Below, piece after piece: positions 4,799 through 8,688 of a stretch of DNA of 8,688 nt (positions are counted from its first letter, which is position 1; each line of letters begins with the position of its first letter). This DNA is from Elusimicrobia bacterium RIFCSPLOWO2_01_FULL_54_10. GTDB lineage: Bacteria; Elusimicrobiota; Elusimicrobia; 2-02-FULL-39-32. The notes under the pieces were generated by a model. The model did no database searches and was not told the origin of the DNA. It saw nothing but the letters and a program-made list of their open reading frames with translations. Both the position numbers and the translations under genes were made by a program. Where the stretch lies: NCBI GenBank assembly GCA_001799975.1, contig MGUQ01000050.1, forward strand, positions 24,326 through 33,013, read 5' to 3'.

Positions 4799-6028
4799 TT
4801 ACCTAGCTTCAATTTCAAACGGAGTCGGCGCCAGAATCTTGAGAGTTCTTTCGGGCGTGAACTCCGTGACGTTCTTTGAGTCCGTCACAGACATCCTGTA
4901 AGAATATTCCCCTCCTGCCACAATTTTTCCGTTGGAATCTTTGCCGTCCCAGTCAAACCGTTTGGGAAGGTCTTTGAATCCCTGAAAACTTCTCACCACT
5001 TCGCCTTGCGTATTGCGGATAGTGAGAATCCACTGCACCACGCGCTCGCGGTTGGCCACCCTGATTTTGAATGCCGTGGAATTTTTGAGACCCACGGGAG
5101 AAAAAACCCTGGGCGAGGCTTTGACGTCCACCTCGTAGCCTCCGAAGAAATATTTGATGGAGGCGCGGTTGGCCAGCCCCAAATCCTGGAATCCCGCGGC
5201 ATAGTCAAACTGATAGGTTCTCCATTTAAATCCAAGCCCCGTGGTGATTTCCGTTGAATCCAGGCCGGCGCGGAGCACGAGAGCCTCGATCAACCGGCCC
5301 TCCAGGCCGATGTGCCATTTCATGCCCTGGGGCGTGCCCAGGGTTTTGTCCAGGTCCACGGCGGCCAGAAGGGCGTTGTTAAAAAACTTGGCGGAGCTGC
5401 CCACCCGCAATATAATAGGGAATTTTTCGTCGTCGGTGCTGAATTTATATTTGGGCGGTATCGCATTGCGGAGCATGGCGCCAAACCTCAAAAATTCCTT
5501 GTGGGTATAGAGAGCGCCTAAATCAGCGCCAAATCCCATGGCTTTTCTATCATCCAGATCCAGTTCAACTACCTTGAGCGTTCCCCCGAGGGCGAAGACT
5601 TGTTTGAGCCTGTGGGCGTAAGAGAGCATGATGGCTGTTTCCCTGGAATCATAGTCACCCACATCGATGTTGTTGGCATCTCTGCGCTCAACATTGCCGG
5701 AGCCCATGTTCACAATGCCGACTCCGAAATTGCCGTAATTGTAGAGTGGCTGGCCGTAAGCCAGATATTGGTGCGCTCCGCCCAGCGGCAAAGGAGAATA
5801 CTGCAGGGTGACCTGGTTAGACCGGAAAGTGGCCAGGCCAGCCGGATTCCAATAGAGAGAGTCGATGTCATCCGCCACGCCGGTGAAGGCTCGTCCCATG
5901 GCCAGGGGCCGCGCGCCCACGCCGAAGTTCAGAAATTCGCCGGGAAGGCCGAAATCCCTTGCGGCGTGTGAGGCAGAGCTGAATCCCAAGATCGCGGAAA
6001 GGCTTAAAATCAGGTATCGTGTTCTCAT
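4799..6028 (-). CDS. PorV/PorQ-family outer-membrane barrel with C-terminal FlgD-Ig domain
   Basis: A 409-residue exported protein. Residues 1-22 are a signal peptide ending SSASHA. The mature start RDFGLPGEFLNFGVGARPLAMGRAFTGVADD, followed by SLYWNPAGLA (57-66), is the signature of the PorV/PorQ (UPF0164) barrel family, which resembles FadL-type barrels. Alternating beta-strand sequence continues to about 300. Residues about 320-400 form a FlgD-Ig-like module with the typical WDGKDSNGKIVAGGEYSYRM (360-379). In Bacteroidota PorV carries T9SS cargo to the cell surface; in other phyla the role of these barrels is not known. The ATG overlaps the upstream TGA (ATGA), and GGAGT (6039-6035) is a fair Shine-Dalgarno. 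It ends the envelope operon; no minus-strand terminator is visible before the tRNA, so read-through into the cytochrome gene is possible. Confidence 0.9.
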   Translation of the reverse strand: MRTRYLILSLSAILGFSSASHAARDFGLPGEFLNFGVGARPLAMGRAFTGVADDIDSLYWNPAGLATFRSNQVTLQYSPLPLGGAHQYLAYGQPLYNYGNFGVGIVNMGSGNVERRDANNIDVGDYDSRETAIMLSYAHRLKQVFALGGTLKVVELDLDDRKAMGFGADLGALYTHKEFLRFGAMLRNAIPPKYKFSTDDEKFPIILRVGSSAKFFNNALLAAVDLDKTLGTPQGMKWHIGLEGRLIEALVLRAGLDSTEITTGLGFKWRTYQFDYAAGFQDLGLANRASIKYFFGGYEVDVKASPRVFSPVGLKNSTAFKIRVANRERVVQWILTIRNTQGEVVRSFQGFKDLPKRFDWDGKDSNGKIVAGGEYSYRMSVTDSKNVTEFTPERTLKILAPTPFEIEAR

Positions 6029-7074
6029 TTTGTGACTCCGAATTTCTTGCGGGACTTGATGTTCCCCCCGACTTCCAGGATCGCGTAATAAATCCCGGCC
6101 GTGACCAGGGATCCATTCTCATTCCTCCCGTCCCAGACGATGTCTGTGGTTCCTACGCCGCTTTCCACGTTTTTTTCCCATACTGCCTGACCGAACATAT
6201 CGGTCACTTTAAGTTTTGTTGACGCGGCGGTCTCAATACGGTAGCGGAAAGTGATGGTTCCGCCTATCTTTGGGTTAAACGGACTGGGAAACGGGAACAC
6301 CTCTTCCGAGGGAGGGCCCGCGGGTTCAACCGATGTGGCGCCGGGCAATACGGAAGCGGTTGTCGCATCGGTGACCGTGATGGTCCGTGAAATTTTGGGA
6401 GAGGTCATGGTGACATTGAAGCTGCCGGAGCCTGCCGACAAGGCTCCGGCGGAAGGCAGCGTGATCAAATCTCCCGAGGCAAATGAAACCGTGTCATTTT
6501 GATTGACGACATTGAATTGGTTGTCGGTCAAATGGACCGTGATGGGGAATGCCTGGCTTTGCTGCTGAATCGTGGCTGTTCCTGTTCTGCCCGATGTGAG
6601 CGTGGGGTTGGTGCCAGGCACATGGGTTTGGCCCGGGGCCAAAACGACCAGCTTGGTTGCGCTACTGGGCTGAACGGTGAATGAGCCGCTGATGCCCACG
6701 GTGCCGGAGGGCGAAGTGGCCCGGAGCTGAAGGCCCGAACCCGCATAATAAAGGATGATGGGAGTGCTGAAAAGATAGTTTGTGTTGCCCACCGCGGTGT
6801 TGAACGTAGTGGGCGATATGGCGTTTTCCAAGACTACGCCATTGCGCACCATGGCAAGGCTGATGGTTTCCACCTCATCTGGCGGCAGAACGCCAGGGCG
6901 ATAAGCGTTGATGAAGATTTGAGTCTGGACCGTGTTGGTGGTGATGCCTGCGGTGAAGTTGGAGGCATTGACGAAAACGTTGATTGCATTCACCGGTGTG
7001 GCATGCCCGACCTTATGAAAGCCTGCGGTCAAAAACCCCGCTACAAGCAGGGAAGAAAATTTTAAGCGCGTCAT
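6025..7074 (-). CDS. Secreted Ig-like protein with T9SS/FlgD-like C-terminal domain
   Basis: A 349-residue exported protein with a signal peptide at 1-25 (ending KVGHA). The mature part is rich in T, S, N, V and G with beta-strand patterning. Residues about 138-245 look like one invasin-type or filamin-like Ig repeat: KLVVLAPGQTHVPG, then GRTGTAT, QAFPITVHLTDNQFNVV and FNVTMTSP. The C-terminal 90 residues begin with PFPSPFNPKIGGTITF (261-276) and contain KLKVTDMFGQAVWE, IVWDGRNENG..V.AGIYYAIL and a basic KSRKKFGVTK end. This is the pattern shared by FlgD-Ig modules and type-A T9SS sorting domains. GGAGGT (7089-7084) is a strong Shine-Dalgarno, and both ends overlap neighbours by ATGA. The likely site is the cell surface; function and ligand are unknown. 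The PorV-like barrel downstream is the obvious candidate partner. Confidence 0.83.
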   Translation of the reverse strand: MTRLKFSSLLVAGFLTAGFHKVGHATPVNAINVFVNASNFTAGITTNTVQTQIFINAYRPGVLPPDEVETISLAMVRNGVVLENAISPTTFNTAVGNTNYLFSTPIILYYAGSGLQLRATSPSGTVGISGSFTVQPSSATKLVVLAPGQTHVPGTNPTLTSGRTGTATIQQQSQAFPITVHLTDNQFNVVNQNDTVSFASGDLITLPSAGALSAGSGSFNVTMTSPKISRTITVTDATTASVLPGATSVEPAGPPSEEVFPFPSPFNPKIGGTITFRYRIETAASTKLKVTDMFGQAVWEKNVESGVGTTDIVWDGRNENGSLVTAGIYYAILEVGGNIKSRKKFGVTK

Positions 7075-7967
7075 TTCAGGATGACCTCCGCATGGCGGTA
7101 TTGCCCCGCTGCCAGCGGCAGTCCCGCCGACGAAATTTTGTTTTCAGGAAGCTCCAGGACCCGGAGCAGGAATTCCCGCATGGCGTTGGAGCGGGCCAGA
7201 GCGAATTTTTGATCGTCATGGTAAGTTTTAATTTCAAGCTCCCGCCCATACCCTGAGCGCACATAATCCTTGATCTCGGTCAAATAGTCCGCGCCGTCCC
7301 GGGAGAGCTTGAAGGAAGACCGGTCCAGAAAAAGCGTGTCGGGGTTAAGCGCGATCACGGTGTTGCCTCCCGCTTTGAAGCGAAAAGCGTCCAGCCGGAA
7401 CGATTTGCCCGCAAAGCGGTGGGGGTTGCCGGCTTCGTCCACAATGAGGTACGAATGGGTGTAATCAAAACCCACTCTCAGGGGCTCTCCGGAATCTGCG
7501 AATCCGTCCCAGGCCATTTCCGACGGCATCTTGCCGCTGGTCTTCTTTTCATAAAATGTCTTTCCGGCTGAATCCTTGACGAGAAATGTGGAATCCACTT
7601 TTCTGTCGTCCTGCGGCGTTTTGAGCCTGAGCGTGATCACGGGGGAATCGAAAATGCGGTTCAGCCAGGGGGAGGCCGGTTTTCCCGACATGGTTTTGGC
7701 GGGAAACACCACGGGCGGCCTGGCCAGGGCGGGAGCGTTGAACGCGCTGGCCACGGAATGTTCTTTCAGGATATCGAGAGTTTCGCGGAACGGATTGGGG
7801 CTCCAGGGAGTGGGCGGCACAATGGGGTGCACGCGAAGGCGGTTTTCCCCCTCAATGACCATGTTGGAAATGTTTTCCCCTGAGGCGGTCTTGGCAAACC
7901 CGCGCTGAGCCGCCAAAGCGGTTGCGAGAATGAGAAGGGAAACAATGCCGGCCTTCTTAGTTATCAT
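7071..7967 (-). CDS. Exported protein with FlgD-like and OmpA-like domains
   Basis: A 298-residue protein from the ATG at 7965-7967. The frame is open to 8054, but the ATG chosen starts a clear signal peptide (MITKKAG, then a hydrophobic core, ending QRGFA at 25) and has GAGG 8 nt upstream, overlapping the previous stop. Residues about 108-195 resemble a FlgD-Ig module: VKDSAGKTFYEK, MAWDGFADSGEPL, FDYTHSYLIVDEAGN. Residues about 203-298 resemble an OmpA/MotB peptidoglycan-binding domain: TLFLDRSSFKLSRDGADYLTEI, LEIKTYHDD, ALARSNAMREFLL, and HAEVILK. If aligned this way, the Asp (251) and Arg (259) that hold diaminopimelate in OmpA are kept, but the loop between them is shortened by about seven residues. 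It would bridge an envelope structure to peptidoglycan; this is inference. It overlaps the next gene by ATGA. Confidence 0.82.
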   Translation of the reverse strand: MITKKAGIVSLLILATALAAQRGFAKTASGENISNMVIEGENRLRVHPIVPPTPWSPNPFRETLDILKEHSVASAFNAPALARPPVVFPAKTMSGKPASPWLNRIFDSPVITLRLKTPQDDRKVDSTFLVKDSAGKTFYEKKTSGKMPSEMAWDGFADSGEPLRVGFDYTHSYLIVDEAGNPHRFAGKSFRLDAFRFKAGGNTVIALNPDTLFLDRSSFKLSRDGADYLTEIKDYVRSGYGRELEIKTYHDDQKFALARSNAMREFLLRVLELPENKISSAGLPLAAGQYRHAEVILK

Positions 7968-7977
7968 TTCATTGTCC

Positions 7978-8688
7978 TCACTTTTTAAGCTCAAAGCGGA
8001 AAGTGGCCACGCCCCATTCGTCTTCGCGGGGCTGGTCGTCCGGCAAGGGGACAAAGACGAATTTAAGCAGCGCTTCCTTGGCCAGATAATCGAGCTCGCT
8101 GTATCCGGACGCTCTTTCCAGGTAGAGGCTGTCTTTGACGATGCCCTTGGGATCCACCCAGAGCCGGAAAGAAACGCTGGTCTCTATGCCCTGCTCTTCG
8201 GCCCACCTTGGATAGGGCGGCAGATTCATCTTCAAGATCTTGCGGTATTTGAGCGGGCCTTCCAAGGAGAAGGGACCTTTCTTTTGGCCCCACTGATCTT
8301 TGTCCGTCGGATTGGCCATGAGCCTTTCCTTCTTGGCCGGCGCCGCAGCGGTGTTGAGCTTGATCTTGCGCTCCATCGCATCTGCGGAAATCTTCTGGCT
8401 CATCAGGGGAATTCCCAGTCTCGATTCCGCTTTGCGGATCTGGTCCAAATCCGCCTTAGCCAAAACAATCTGCTTTTCGTCTCCCTTGCCTTCGTCCGGC
8501 AGGGCCAGGAGGCCTTGTCCTTTTCCTTCTGTGCGGCCCACAAAGGGTTTGAGGGAGGCTTTTTTCCGCCCCACCATCTCAATCTGGTCCAGAGGAACCA
8601 CCGGGCCGGACATGGGAATATTAGTGGCCACATCGCCGTCCGTGAATCCCTGCGCGCTGGACGCCGGGACACTTTTCACGCCCGGATG
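7978..8688 (-). CDS. TonB C-terminal-domain protein (N-terminus outside window)
   Basis: The frame is open to the right edge (a GTG at 8677-8679 is in frame, but codons before it are also open), so I treat the gene as 5'-truncated. The last 91 residues match the TonB C-terminal domain: LPPYPRWAEEQGIETSVSFR, then LWVDPKGIVKDSLYLERASGYSELD, LAKEALLKFVFVP, and VATFRFELKK. The visible part before it is charged and low in complexity (many K, E, A, P), as expected of the periplasm-spanning linker; the membrane anchor would lie beyond the window. The family passes proton-motive-force energy from ExbB-ExbD to outer-membrane receptors, but many TonB-domain proteins of environmental bacteria have no known receptor. 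Its stop lies 10 nt before the start of the OmpA-like gene, so it leads or joins the envelope operon. Confidence 0.85.
   Translation of the reverse strand, partial: HPGVKSVPASSAQGFTDGDVATNIPMSGPVVPLDQIEMVGRKKASLKPFVGRTEGKGQGLLALPDEGKGDEKQIVLAKADLDQIRKAESRLGIPLMSQKISADAMERKIKLNTAAAPAKKERLMANPTDKDQWGQKKGPFSLEGPLKYRKILKMNLPPYPRWAEEQGIETSVSFRLWVDPKGIVKDSLYLERASGYSELDYLAKEALLKFVFVPLPDDQPREDEWGVATFRFELKK

Noticed and set aside
4666..4818. N-terminal extension of the cytochrome gene from TTG 4816-4818
   Set aside because: Residues such as TELNRRHTVFQTVALPTELP are antisense tRNA-Phe; the real protein signal begins at the signal peptide.
4671..4901. Plus-strand open frame of 76 codons starting in tRNA-Phe
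   Set aside because: Its conserved-looking residues (VAQSVEQRSEKPCVGG) are the translation of the tRNA itself, a common false annotation.
7968..8054. Upstream extension of the OmpA-like gene from 8054
   Set aside because: It would overlap the TonB domain coding region and bury the signal peptide; the ATG at 7967 has a good ribosome-binding site.
1..8688. Search for CRISPR arrays, insertion sequences, prophage or defence genes
   Set aside because: No tandem spacer pattern, transposase, integrase or paired terminal inverted repeats were seen; base composition and strand bias are even across the window.

Overview
The window is bacterial chromosome from a Gram-negative-type organism. The evidence is signal peptides, a PorV-like outer-membrane barrel, an OmpA-like periplasmic domain, a TonB C-terminal domain and a c-type cytochrome. 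Division genes lie beside an rnpB of class A type. The mix of PorV, FlgD-Ig and T9SS-like C-terminal modules is typical of little-cultured phyla such as Elusimicrobiota, Omnitrophota or Ignavibacteria relatives, but I cannot assign a phylum from sequence alone. Everything is on the minus strand except one tRNA.

Right to left, in the direction of transcription. (1) 8688-4799 is a tight envelope operon: a TonB-like protein (N-terminus outside the window), a secreted FlgD-like/OmpA-like protein, a secreted Ig-like protein with a T9SS/FlgD-like C-terminus, and a PorV/PorQ-family barrel with a C-terminal FlgD-Ig domain. Two of the three junctions are ATGA stop/start overlaps. (2) tRNA-Phe(GAA) is on the plus strand at 4683-4755. 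(3) 4665-3898 encodes an exported DUF1573 domain fused to a cytochrome c with two CXXCH motifs. Its start codon is unclear because the reading frame runs antisense through the tRNA. (4) 3835-2204 may be one RNA-centred transcription unit: an extended -10 promoter, tRNA-Val(CAC) with encoded CCA, a coiled-coil C4 zinc-ribbon protein starting 9 nt after the CCA, an RNase HI whose GTG start overlaps the preceding stop, rnpB, and a strong intrinsic terminator. (5) 2145-1 is the start of the dcw cluster: a near-consensus sigma70 promoter with MraZ-type repeats, mraZ, rsmH, a GC-rich repeat hairpin, an ftsL-like gene, and the first 115 codons of ftsI.

The dcw genes make the division-site peptidoglycan machinery and its regulator. 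The zinc-ribbon/RNase H/rnpB block concerns nucleic-acid processing. The right-hand block builds or decorates the cell envelope. I see no mobile element, CRISPR array or defence island. The most unusual points are the PorV-FlgD-OmpA-TonB cassette, the DUF1573-cytochrome fusion with its missing start codon, the compact RNase P RNA, and the tRNA-led zinc-ribbon operon.
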